Shown here piece by piece: positions 37,391 to 48,866 of a stretch of 64,000 bases of DNA. The position numbers and the translations under genes were made by a program. The notes under the pieces were generated by a model. The model did no database searches. It was not told where the DNA came from and saw nothing but the letters and a program-made list of their open reading frames with translations. The first letter of the stretch is position 1. Every line of letters begins with the position of its first letter. This stretch comes from Rhea pennata (Eukaryota; Chordata; Aves; Rheiformes; Rheidae): NCBI RefSeq assembly GCF_028389875.1, contig NC_084702.1:56368053-56432052 (forward strand), in the 5' to 3' direction.

Positions 37391-37900
37391 TTGGTTGGTA
37401 TGCACTCGCTCTCTTTACCCCCAAGATATAGCCATTCATTATTATTGGAGGCCTCATCAGCCTTTTGAGAAAGTGCTGTTTCACGATGTATATCGTCTGT
37501 GGGAAATGCATTTCTTTTCAATACCCCAAGATGATCATCCTCTTACTCTGATGACTTTCCAAATCACCAGTTAGCACTTGAAAACTTCCTCATCTCCTGG
37601 CTCCCAATTCAGCATTTCAAATACTATTGAATTTCCAAGTCCTTTTTCTTTTGCAGAGCTGCCAAGTTATTTTTTCATTCATTCATTTTACATTTTGATC
37701 CCTGACGGAGCAGAATGGATTTGCCTCAATAAAGTACTACGAAAATTGAGTTTTGATTTCACTTGATAATGGCAACGGGCAGAATCTTTGTTGGCATAAG
37801 TTCTGTTTAAGATCCTGGGGATTTATTCCCACTGAGAATTTGTCTCAAAAGCTTTACTATTTCATTCATTTTTAACTTTTTATTCTGTTTTCTCTTCTAG

Positions 37901-38084
37901 GGCAACAGGCTTTGGCTTTTTGAATGCACTATGCAAAGCAGCATCTGTACTTGGAAACTTAATATTTGGTTCCCTTGTTGGTATAACCAAAGCAATCCCT
38001 ATTCTCCTTGCTTCTACTGTTCTAGTATGTGGAGGTCTGGTGGGACTTCGGCTTCCTGACACAAGAACCCAGGTGTTGATGTAA
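37901..38084 (+). CDS. SV2C: SV2C last coding exon: TM11-TM12 and C-terminus
   Basis: The acceptor is the strong TTCTCTTCTAG. One base completes arginine, then 60 codons and TAA at 38,082-38,084. It reads ATGFGFLNALCKAASVLGNL (TM11), continues IFGSLVGITKAIPILLAST, then VLVCGGLVGLRLPDT (TM12), ending RTQVLM, the SV2C C-terminus. The short cytosolic tail is typical of the family. The exon continues into the 3'UTR. Confidence 0.98.
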
Positions 38085-38952
38085 CTGGAAAAAGCCATTT
38101 TGTTATTTATTTCCTTCTTTGTATGAATGTCAACTCTCCTGACTGATGGTGCAAAGGCTTCAGATTCTCAACACTTAGCAGGGTGTTTAGATGGCAGAAA
38201 TCAAACACAAAACAACATATTATGGAGTGGCAGAGATTTAGAAACCTCTATCTGAAAGTTTTAAATTTCTTTTTTGTTTGTTTATATACTTTGCTGTTTA
38301 AAACAACTTAACTTCAAACTGCAAAGTTACCGCTTAAAAACATTTTCAGTGACATGTTTTGGAAGGTAAAAACCATATCACAATTAGATATTTAAAATGC
38401 AATCAGTCATATTATTTAAATATACATACTAAATTTGGCCATGGCATTGTGAGCTTTTGTGACAAAACAGACCTGAAAGTCAATTACTTACCAGTATTGG
38501 TGCAGAAAAAGCTAATCTTAGATGTATCAGTGCATGCAACATTATCAGGAAACGGCACTGACTGCATCAGTATTGAGTAGCTATATTTAAATGGTAGAAA
38601 CTTCCTGCATTCTCAGAAAGAGGCATGGGCAGACTTTAGCAGTGGTGGTGCCTCTTTCTGGGGAAACCATTTTATGTAGATTTGATCTACGGTTAAGATT
38701 ATTAACTGCACCCCATGTTTGCTGAGGAGAGGGTGACATCTACAACTACAAGGAAGAACAAAGCTCATAAAGGTGCACAAAAAGAGAATAGTAAAATAAG
38801 CACTTTCACTTTTTGTCACTGATCCTCCAGAAAATATTTGTTTTCTACTCGCTTGTGGGCATCTGCAACATTTTTGTCATTTTAAAACAGTGAATTTGTC
38901 TTTCTCCATAAATGAATCTATGAAAACCAATATTTATGTCCTTGTAAGTATG

Positions 38953-38958
38953 AATAAA
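38953..38958 (+). terminator. SV2C: Candidate proximal polyadenylation signal AATAAA
   Basis: Canonical hexamer about 870 bases after the stop codon. Downstream sequence is only weakly GU-rich. It could give a short 3'UTR isoform. Confidence 0.4.
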
Positions 38959-39390
38959 GGGAGAATCAGGCCAGTGAGCTTTATGAAAAGTAAGATGCTT
39001 TCAGAAAAGTGCTTTTAGTATTTAACCTTTTAATTCATATTTCTTTGTCATAGAATGATTATAAAAATAAGTGGTAATAGAGTGCCACCTACTTAATATA
39101 GTTAGGTGAAAACTTCAATATATAGTATAATTTAATTAAAAACTCTCAAAATAAATGTATTGGATTTTTTTGAAAGAAGTAGCAAAACAAAGAAAAGCAA
39201 TAATAAAAACACCTTAATACTTTTGACACTTTATAGACTCTGTCACACAATCATTTACTCAGCTGATTTGTAATAGTTCTGGAGATATCTCACCGTTTAA
39301 CACTTCCATACCTCTCTCAAGAAGGCTGTTAAGAAAGAGGCCATGACAGTGCTGTGGGGAGTGGTAGTGTATATATTCCTTCCAAGCCAT

Positions 39391-39437
39391 AAAAAAAAAA
39401 AATATATATTTTTAAAATAAATAAATAAGTAAATAAA
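39391..39437. repeat. A-run and AAAT simple repeat
   Basis: A12 followed by TATATATTTTTAAAATAAATAAATAAG-type units. Several AATAAA hexamers arise here by chance repetition. Confidence 0.85.
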
Positions 39438-41236
39438 GATACATCTATAAAATTAGCAGAAAGAAGGGACAAATCCTCTGATGACAAAGGATCATCAAAA
39501 ACTGTCACTTCTTTCAGTGGAGCTAAAAAAAGTTTGTATCAGCTGATGAACCATCTGCAGTTTCAAGTTTCAAAGAACAAATGATATCAAACATAAAGGA
39601 AAATTTATTGGTATTTTTTCAAATTATGTCTGACAGCTTTTGTCAGGTGGCTGAAACATTGCCAAAGAAATTAGCCTTTCAAATAAGGTCATCATGTAGC
39701 AACATATATTTTACATGATTTTTTTTCTGTCTCATATATGATGATTACTTGCTATTGGGTAGTAATATCTATTACTGCCTTCTGTGTGAGTCATCATCAC
39801 AATCTCACTAAAAGAGTCAGAAAAAAGATAGTCTGTATAAGAAGAACGTTCATTGCATTTAAAGTTCCCTATTTTTATTTGCTGAATTTAGAAATTAAAT
39901 TTAATTATGAACAGATGCCTGTGCTAAATTGTAGCATCAAACTATCAGCCAAGAATGTGTTTTTCTATTAAAAAATTAGAAAAGTAGTTAAATTAAAAAG
40001 CACGAGTACTGAAAATTACTGGGCATTTTTTCATGTTGATAATTTAAATATTACATAGTGAGAAACAAAGTTTAGGAAGTATGCTTATTTTACAATATAC
40101 AGTCTAAATTTTTGAGATAAGATATTTTATATTTAAATCTATTTTAAGCATGTCTTTTAAATTTCCAAATTGTGTTTAAAAGAAAAAGAGAGGATGTTCC
40201 AAGTTTAGAACAAAATGCCGTACTAAGTTTTACCTCTATGGCTTTTGTCTGCTTGTCACAGTCCTAATATTATTTTAAGGCTGTTTTATCCGATGAGAAT
40301 TATATTTGACTTTGGCCCTACTTGTCTGTTCCATTCATTAGTAGTGTGTGTCCACCTCGTTGTACTTACTGCACATCTTATTTTGAAATCTGAAGCCTCT
40401 GTACATGTTTGGAGTGAACATCAACGCAATGGAAAATTACACTGTCATGCTATGCACTGTCCACTAAAAGCAGTATATTCTGTCCATCTCTGTGTGTAAT
40501 ACTGAAGAACAGCCAGATCCAATACATCATGCCATCTGACCAGTGTGGAGGCGGTGGGGCACAGGAAAAAAAGGTTCGACATTTGAAGGCTTCACTTCAA
40601 GACTAATATGCTGAAATCTTGTTACATGTAAAATTATGCTGATTTCACTACTGGTTCTTATACTAAATCCTGGCCACGTCGTAAGTATGATTATGTCTGG
40701 ATATAGTAAAGCTAGCAGCATGAGGGTCTGTGCTTGGAATATAGGAACAGCAGGGAGTAGTAATGACAAACAAAATGCCGAACGGCATGGACCGTGTGTG
40801 GTTCAGGATTAGAGCAAGTGCTCTAAGACAGAAGAGGAAAAAAGGAAGAAAGGAGAATAGCAGGTAGGAAAGGAGAGAAAAAGTAAACAGAAGAGAAGAA
40901 CAAAGAGAAAAAAAATCCCCCTGTATTGCCAACATATTAAACAAAACCGAAGGCTAGAATTTTGCCTAAATGATGAGCCAGTTTGCTCAACAGATTTGAG
41001 CTAGTGCGTGAGCCGGCATGAAATCTATTTGGACAATTGAGTAGTTCGGGCTTGAGTATGGTAAAGATGTATCCCATAAAGAGAAAAGAAGGGAATGCAA
41101 GGTCAGGCTGTAAGTATTTGGTTGCAGTCCTCAGGCTGGAACACAAATATTTAATCTATGGAGGCCTAAATCTTATTTAAGTTATAGGCAAAGGTGATTT
41201 GGCTGGTCTCTAGTGAATGTGTCTCTCTCTCTGTTT

Positions 41237-41255
41237 CCCCCCCCCCCCCCCCCCC
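41237..41255 (+). repeat. C19 homopolymer
   Basis: Nineteen C preceded by a CTCTCTCTCT run. Confidence 0.95.
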
Positions 41256-44200
41256 AGCTTCCAAAGCAACACAGGTAATAAATGCTGGACAATAGGAATT
41301 TCACTTCCTTTCTATTTCTATTCATTTATATCTAACACAAAGGGTCACTTAGTGGCCCATTTAGATCCATTATATACCTATTATATACAGGTCATTTGCA
41401 CATATCTTCAAAAGAGAATGCCATGTAGTGCTATATATGGCAACATAACTACATTATATACACCCAGAGAACTAAACTCGATTGTATTAGTGTATCAGAG
41501 TTGTCACGCACATGTAGTTAGAACTTCTTATTTGTCTGTCGCAGTCACTGAACTGAGTGACCACTAGTTGGAAATTTCTTTCAGTCTAGATTGAAGGAAG
41601 ACCCAAGGTCTCTAGTGGCCTTGTGCCATAAAGCTCACAGGCTCGCTGAGGTGGCAACAGTGATACGAAGTACAGTGGCCCCAGAAGACAGAGAAGACTA
41701 ACAGCATTTATGTTAGCGAAATATTTTAAAATTTGAAACTGTCAGCAGAAGAGACCAAATGTTTTGATTTTTGCCAAAAAAATATTATTTTCATTAGTTT
41801 TACTCATGACTCATTGTTGAGTAGTAGAGCTTGACTTAACAGACTATTATTTCTTCAAAGCATCTTATTCATCGTGTTTGTACATGGTTTGTACCAGGTT
41901 GGCTGTATTCTTGTTAGTACGCTGTCACTTGGAAGCATGTGCTACAAGATTTGGTATGTGTTGCATTGATCGCTGAGTAGGGGCTGCTGGCAAGGGAATC
42001 AGGGCTACATGTTCATGGTTTCAGGAGTGCTGAAGTGGATTGCTTGGGAATGACGTGTTGGGAAGCCTTCTTCCTCTTGCTTGATTTCAGTTAGTGCCCT
42101 TCCAGAGCTATATACTGCAACACTTAGCAACACTTAGCCACAGAAGAAAAAATGTTAGCCCTCCTTCCTGACGGCTGCAGTAGCCTAGTATTTGCTTATT
42201 GCTTTAGCAAAGTGCGATGGCATAGGACTGCAAACCCAAGCTCCAGTCTCTTTTTCTTCGTGCTTACATTTCCATTCATTTCATCCCAAATTGCTTTTCT
42301 TACCAATGGTTCACTGTCAAAGACAGTTGCAGCTCATTCTTCATGCTCTCAGTTGCTTCTGACTTCGTAGTAACATTCAGCCACAAGGTTTGCAATTACC
42401 TTTTGCAATTGGGTCATCCTTTTTAAAACCAAGACAGAAAACAGACTCAAAAGTTCCTCAGACGATCTTACTTTTGGGAAGCAGCCAGAATCCATGTTTC
42501 CTTTCATAGCCAGAGGGCTGAACTAATACAAGGAGGAGCCTCCTGTCTGAATGACCCTCGTTTAGCTCCATCAGCTGCTGCTGTGTAGCATAGAAATATG
42601 GAGGAATCTTCTTGTCTGTGTATCTAGCACAGCTCCACTTGGAGGAAATGTTATTCTCTTTTCTTGGTTTCTTTTTCTACTGCTCTGGAACCTCAGCTTG
42701 ATGTAACTGCCTGAGCCTGCTCTTGAGGCCCATCCATTGGTTCTGGTTTTCAGCAGTGTAACAAGGCTATAGTCCTCAGCTCTCATTCTAATAGCCTCTG
42801 TGAGCTGGGCTTCAGCTCTCTTCCCCATGGTGAGTTTTAAAATTATCTTCATTAGTCAGAGAGAGATGTCCACACCGTTTGACCCACGCAAGGTGATATC
42901 ATGCTAATACAACCTGCATGTCATGCTTTCTGTTTTAAGATTAACCTGGAAATGCAATTGAAATTTCAGTCACAAGGTTAGAAAAGAATGCTTGCACTCG
43001 GGGGTCAGAGACGCAAGGAGTGAAACAGAATTGCTCCACTTCCTCCAGAGTCTTGAAAGAAAACACATGTTCAGTAATCCAGAGGAAAACACTTCTGAGA
43101 GACTGCTTTTCCTCTGCATTTCCTGCCTTCTTAATCAATAAACTCACTGTAAGCACTTGCCTCAATTAATGTGTTCCAATACTGTTAGTTCAGGAAACAT
43201 AGCATGAAGAGAGAGACCTTTGCATGCCGACTGGAGGCAAGACAGGGCTTGTGCAGAGTTTTGCAGTTAGCAGAGACCTGAGCCAGCAAGTCTGGAACTC
43301 ACATCAGAGCCTGAATTAAATAGGAAGCACCAATTTATAATGCTACTTGCAGATCTCCTGTACCTTCACCTGTTCTAATCCAGTTTACTGCCAGTCCGTA
43401 TACTGAAATTGGCCTATTGATTTCTGTATCACAGCTCAGTTGTTTTCTTCTAATATTAATAATTTCAATCAAGTGGTGTAAAATATTTTTGGATCACTGT
43501 TATTTGCATTCTTTATTTTAGTTGTGGTAGTGAATAACCTACTTCTTTCTGCAAAAAAGGATACTTCAGTATTTAATCCTACTCTAATCCTCCTCCTAAT
43601 TCTGAAATTATTACACAGAATTTCCTCCACGTTCAGGACCTTTCTTTGATGCAGCGACTTAGCATGTCAAGAACAGGAAAAGGCAGAATGGACCAGACTG
43701 ATTTTTCTTGTTTGACCGTGGGTCAAATTATCTCCAAAGATGCTGGCCTGTAATGTAGCCTGCTTTATATGCCATTGAGGACATCCTGTCTAACTAAAAA
43801 TGAGTAAAATGATAGCAGTAATTATTGGCAATCTCCTCCCACCACACACACACAAATTAGGGAAAAAAAGTATGAAAAAATACAAGTGTTGTTGCTTTCT
43901 GGGATTGGAGTTTTAATAATCTCCCCTGCCTGAGGAAGGTTGAGAGCATCACTCACTCCTGACAACCACAGAAAGCAAAGAAGTAACTTAACCGCAGAGA
44001 TCTTTGGATGAGAATGACTTGACACAAAATAATATTGTCCCTGCCCCCCAGAGGTATTCATGGATAATACATTTTAATGCCACATAACTGAGAGGGTCTG
44101 TGGGAGCACTGGAAAGAGCGGAAGACTTGCCCAATACCGTGTCCTCCAGCACTTTCATTCGAGCTGCAGCCAGGCACCTCAGGCTGCAAGGCAGAGCGCC

Positions 44201-44821
44201 GCGTTGCTGGCAGACTGCTTTTCATCAGCCCCTCCACAGCTAGCCCCCTGGGCTCATTCCTCTTGGGTCCTGAGCATCTACCTTTTCGCTCCCCCTCTTG
44301 CTTTCTGATTTTGGGCATCTACGACCTGCCAGTCAGTTTATCCCGATAGTCCTGACCAGGCAAGTTGAAGCTACTTGCTACGAATGGGCAGCACTCATAA
44401 CTCATTGCAAGTGTAGTACTCCGAGTCCAATGTCTTATTCGTTGTTCCCGTTTCACCTGTTGTCACCTAGCTGTTCTGATAACACTGCACATTTCTTACC
44501 GGGTAGTACATGCCTTTTGTACTCTTAATGTCTGCTTTGTAAATATAGGCCTGTCCCCTGCTGGCAATGGGATAGAAGGTGTTTGTGAACTTCATGTAGA
44601 CCTGTTTTGGCCAGTTAAAAGGTGGACCTTCAAAAGAAGAGTGTGGGGAAAAAATTATAAAATGAACTCCAGTGACATACAAGCCATAAATAGTAAGATT
44701 TCAAGTCCTGGGATTCAGTTGTTATTGTTATTTTTGGCAGCCATTTTCTTTAAATCCTGGTCTGCAGCTATATAATACTGTCGATTTTAAAGAAGAGGTA
44801 ATATACAGTTGCTGGTGAAGC

Positions 44822-44890
44822 TATGTATATATATAGACACACATGTGGATATACATATATATATGTGTGTGTTTGTGTGTGTGTATGTAT
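44822..44890. repeat. TA/TG microsatellite
   Basis: Alternating TATATA, ACATATATATATG and TGTGTGTTTGTGTGTG segments. Alternating purine-pyrimidine sequence such as this can adopt Z-form DNA. Confidence 0.88.
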
Positions 44891-45610
44891 ACCCCTATAC
44901 CAGTACACGTAATACAGGTGAGTATAAGACTTATGAACAATAGATCTCATTCAGGAGGTCACTACTTATTACTTTCTGCATTATGCTTTGAATACGAATA
45001 TCGTCCTACTCATTTTCTTCTACAAAATTCTTATTCACACATAAAATTGTTGTGATGCCAAGATTCATCTTAGCTGGCCATTACCTTTGTATCATTGGAA
45101 AAGAACACCTGAAATGGTCTGAAAACTAAGCTTTGACTTAGCTGTACCCGTCCCCCAGCCACACTGTGCCGAACAGCGAAACAGCTCACCATGTAGAGGC
45201 ACTGTCACGTGCCAGTGACTAGGAGAACAGCTTTGGCACGGCACTCTCAGCAACTCAAAACCCTATAAGCTTTTTTTTCTCTTATTCACAAAAGAAGAAG
45301 TCCTTAAAGATGTTCCACGTGGATCTCAACGTGTTAACTTCTGTGTAATGTATGAGAAAAAGTCTGTGTCTCCTTTCTGTGTTGTATGTTTTTCGTTGCT
45401 TCTGCCTACATAGCTGCTGTCGGTCTTGTAATGTGGTTATACAATTGTTTACTGCTCTTCGTATCAGCAGTCTTTGACCAGCCTCAAACAGAGCCATTGC
45501 CAGGGTGTCTTTCAATTAATGATTAACATCCACAAAAGTCTACTACAGTAATTAGTGCTGTATAAAGTAATTCCAGCTATAATTCAAGTCAATCCAGGCT
45601 TAAAATAGCA

Positions 45611-45630
45611 GCACACACACACACACACGC
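45611..45630. repeat. CA microsatellite
   Basis: About ten CA units followed by CGCATGCTCACACAT. A small CpG cluster lies just downstream (45,675-45,775). Confidence 0.9.
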
Positions 45631-46487
45631 ATGCTCACACATAGCAGTGAGGGTGGAAAGAGCTCTTTCCAAAACGCTGGCGCTTACTGCATTTCGCCTT
45701 CCCTGTTTTCAAGACGCTCGCTCTTTTCGGCGTGCTTCCTCCGGTGGAGGGCAGGCACCCGTGCTACGCTGCTGAGGAGTCCCTAGAAGGAAGGTTGTGT
45801 TCCTTTCAGAAGAGTTAACAAAGCATCTTTGCTATGGGAAACTTAACTCATTTATACTAAGATTAAAACAATGTAAGAAACCCAGACTGCTTACAACTAT
45901 TTTTTGCGTTCTGTGAGTAGCTAAACTGAATACCAGTCTAAACTAAACTTTTGGGAGGAGAGCATAAAAGGGCAGCAGTGCTCATATGATAGTACTTTGG
46001 GGAAGTACTAGGTCTTTTCAGAGGGAAAACATACACTCACTGAGTAAAAGGGTGGCATGCAGTTTCTGGTAGTGATCATGAATAGTCAGAGTTAAGTAGA
46101 AAGTTACTATTTGGATTTAAAGTAACAGCTGGTGGTGTTACCATCCGTATGGAAATTTGTACACCTAGATCAAAAGCAATAGTTTTGAAGCAAAAAGAGA
46201 ATATTAAAATTTGAAGAGAAATCTTACAAAAAGCAGACAAAATCCCATTATCCTTTCTGTATAAACTTTACAGCTCTTTCCTATTTCTTCCTGCCACAGT
46301 TCCCTCCTAGTACAGTGAATGATTCCATCAGCGCTTTACTAGTGAAATCAAAGATTTTGCTTGCATTTGCAGCAAAAATGAGAGCTGGTATGAACCCAGT
46401 GCTGCAGGAAGGCTAACTTGTTTATAAAGAGTAAAGCAAATACACCATGCTGCTAGCATTTGGGTTTATTGTCTTCCCAGTGTTTTA

Positions 46488-46586
46488 GGCCTTGATCCTA
46501 TGAACTGTTACATGAAAGTAATGATGTGTGTCTAAGCCGATTCCTGTTTAAATCAGTGGAGCAATCTGCCGGATCAGGATCTTAGC
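46488..46586. repeat. Possible ancient palindromic amniote repeat
   Basis: The ends are imperfect inverted copies (GGCCTTGATCC at the left; GGATCAGGATCTTAG at the right). The interior (TTTAAATCAGTGGAGCAAT) resembles the palindromic TGATCC-ended element family common in turtle, crocodile and bird genomes. The match is from memory and diverged. Confidence 0.35.
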
Positions 46587-47854
46587 TTTTTTATGCTAAA
46601 AATGAGTACGTTATGTACTTGATTATGTACACTGTCAAGCTGGAATTTATCGGGTGAGAGAAATGTGTTCATTTAGCCCTTATTTTCTTTCACATGCACA
46701 ATTTTAGCCTGGCATTTCATTATGAAGGCAACATGTTTACCAACCAGTAATCAAATTTGGAATAACATCTCATGTTGCAAGCCTACTGAATGAACCGATA
46801 ACTTATTTTGGACATTTTATAAAATACATTATATTACAATTAAACAATTCCCCAGAAGTGCTGCATTGCCCTCAGCTGCATGACATTGCAACAACTAAAT
46901 TGCATCTTGTACTTGGCCTCAAATATATGTGACAATTAGGCATGTGTAAGCAGATTTTTTAAGGTGACAGTTACCTTTGCATCATAATAAATATGTGCAA
47001 AAAATGAGGCATCAAACACTAGGTACTGAAAGTAGAGCTCTTTGCTTCACTGTAATTTATTAACATTGTCAAGGTACTGATTTTCTTAAAGCCTGTTAGC
47101 ATCTTCTAACACTAAGCAACAGAAGGAAAACAGGTTTTCTTACCTAGTTTTTTTGTGAGCTATTTTCTGCTCCCAGTTTCTCCTACTAAACTTCCACTGA
47201 ATTTGCTAAGTGGTCTGAGCCAACTGGGAGCAGAATTTGGCAAACTGTCTTTAGCATCCAAAGGCACAGGTGTGTTAGTGTGCATATGTTGGCAAGGAAA
47301 ATCCTAGGTATTCTCTGTTTCTTAATGTGAGAAAGCATGTACATACTGTATATACAGTTATGAGATATTTTGAAGTTGAACTCCCATTTATACATATTCA
47401 CTTTCAGATACACTAATCTGCAACAAGATCTTGGCAATGGTCCTGACCTTTCTGGTTTTTTTTATTTATTTGCTTTTTTTACTGCTGTGTGATCTCCTGG
47501 TTATGCGGGTTATAGTCATCACTATTGTATATATGTGCTTGCATGTGTGTGCATTGATAAATTCTCCCTTTTGGATTTCTAAATTTTCCATTTTCGAGTC
47601 CAGCCGGTACAATTGTGAACTCATCTTTCTAGTATGCTCCTCTGTGTCAGATTGCCAACGACCAAGATGTTCGACCAAGTGTTTCGATTAAGTCCGCTGA
47701 GGAAAGCTGTCTGTATACTTGTGAAAGGGCATGCTCTGTGTAGGATGACTGTGTACAGTATAAATCTATAAAATGTGGAAGTGTTTATAAATTTATCTGC
47801 CAAATATTTATCATTCATGTAACAAATGCAAAGTTATTTAGTGTACATCAGATT

Positions 47855-47893
47855 AATAAAGGGGCATTTTTTGCTCCACTATATTCAAATAAA
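47855..47893 (+). terminator. SV2C: Tandem distal polyadenylation signals (two AATAAA)
   Basis: AATAAA at 47,855-47,860 and 47,888-47,893, the second followed by GAGTTGTGCTCTGC, a GU-rich downstream element. This is the best candidate 3' end of SV2C. Confidence 0.5.
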
Positions 47894-48811
47894 GAGTTGT
47901 GCTCTGCAATGAATACACATCAGGTGTGCTGATAGCTAGACCATCATTCTTCATTACCCTCAAAATACTGAAAACAATTGTTTTATCTTAACTAGTTCTT
48001 TTTTATGAAGTCTCTCTATGTATTTCATTTTTAGTGCTGGTAATAGAAGAGGAATACAATTTTTTTAAAAATATGGTACAAGTTAATAATGTTAAAGAAA
48101 TGTAAATGAATACCATAAAAAAAGGCAGAGTAAAATTTGCTATGGTTGCAAGAGACAAAGTTTTCCTTTACTTAACCATCTGGGATTCATATTTTTATGG
48201 TATATAATTGGAAAATAGACATCTGGTCTTTGACTATGTAACGCCAGTGCAGGGGCGTGTTATCAGCCAAAGGGTCTAATCTAACTCTCTGTGAAATGCA
48301 TACTGGTGCAAGGTATAACAATCTGCGCATCTGAAAGGCTAATAGGAATTTATGCAATAAACTATGGTTCCATGAGAACTAGGCATCTACCAACAAAAAG
48401 AGAAAAAAGAAACAAACCAGCTCTGCAACAACAATATTTCTTTATTGTATCTGTGCTCTAAGAGCCCCAGACAAACATCAACTGATCAAATGTGGTAGCT
48501 TTAAAATAACAAAAAACTGTTGAGTTATTTATATTCTGCCATGTCCATGACTGGCTCAGGAATACATTTCCAAATATAGGTTATTCCAAACAGATGATGG
48601 AATAAACAAAGCGCATGAGCTTTTTCAGCTGTGTCTCCAATAAGGAAAAGTTAGGCTACATGTGAATTTAAGCATTTTTCAGCTCATGCAAAGCACCATC
48701 TGCAAACCCAACAACCCTGCGGACACATATGAATTTGTGACTGTCCTTTGGCAACCAGAGTTTGTTCTATTTGTGGCATAGTATTAAAAAAACATTCTTT
48801 ATTTATTAAGC

Positions 48812-48866
48812 TATATGTATTTATTATATATAATATAATATTTATTTATTTATTATTTATTACTAG
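48812..48866. repeat. ATTT/TATA simple repeat
   Basis: TATTTATTATATATAATATAATATTTATTTATTT-like run. Confidence 0.85.

Larger units (their letters stand above)
28160..37900 (+). other. SV2C: SV2C intron (9.7 kb)
   Basis: Ends GTAAGT and TTTTCTCTTCTAG. AT-rich. It contains a TA-rich run (29,775-29,840), a 66-bp tandem duplication (33,001-33,132), a long A-rich degenerate repeat (35,255-35,620) and a G12 run (37,379-37,390). A 528-base open frame at 36,140-36,667 and others at 30,516 and 32,854 have no recognised homology. No RNA gene or clear transposon is seen. Confidence 0.88.
1..47915 (+). other. SV2C: SV2C gene, 3' portion (gene-level entry)
   Basis: Nine exons between 12,544 and 38,084 splice into one open frame ending in a stop. 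They encode the C-terminal 422 residues of a synaptic vesicle glycoprotein 2. SV2 proteins are 12-helix major-facilitator-like glycoproteins of synaptic and secretory vesicles that bind synaptotagmin and tune calcium-regulated exocytosis. SV2C rather than SV2A or SV2B is chosen because stretches such as GKHDEAWMILK, RIKTPKQIDELIEIESDTG and the C-terminus LPDTRTQVLM agree with SV2C as I remember it, and because the downstream neighbour is IQGAP2, as in human. All introns have GT and AG ends, and every exon junction keeps frame. The family length is about 727 residues, so roughly 305 N-terminal residues (cytoplasmic N-terminus and TM1-5) lie upstream of the window. The luminal loop of this family is also known as a binding site for botulinum neurotoxin A. 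Confidence 0.95.
38085..47915 (+). other. SV2C: Probable SV2C 3'UTR (long) with alternative ends
   Basis: After the stop there is no further SV2C coding sequence and no acceptor that would be needed. The sequence is A/T-rich with many AATAAA hexamers. A proximal signal lies at 38,953-38,958 and a distal pair at 47,855 and 47,888. Mammalian SV2C transcripts have a very long 3'UTR as far as I recall, which favours the distal end, but the true end cannot be decided from sequence alone. Inside are a poly-C run (41,237-41,255), a TA/TG microsatellite (44,822-44,890), a CA repeat (45,611-45,630) and a possible old palindromic repeat (46,488-46,586). Confidence 0.55.
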
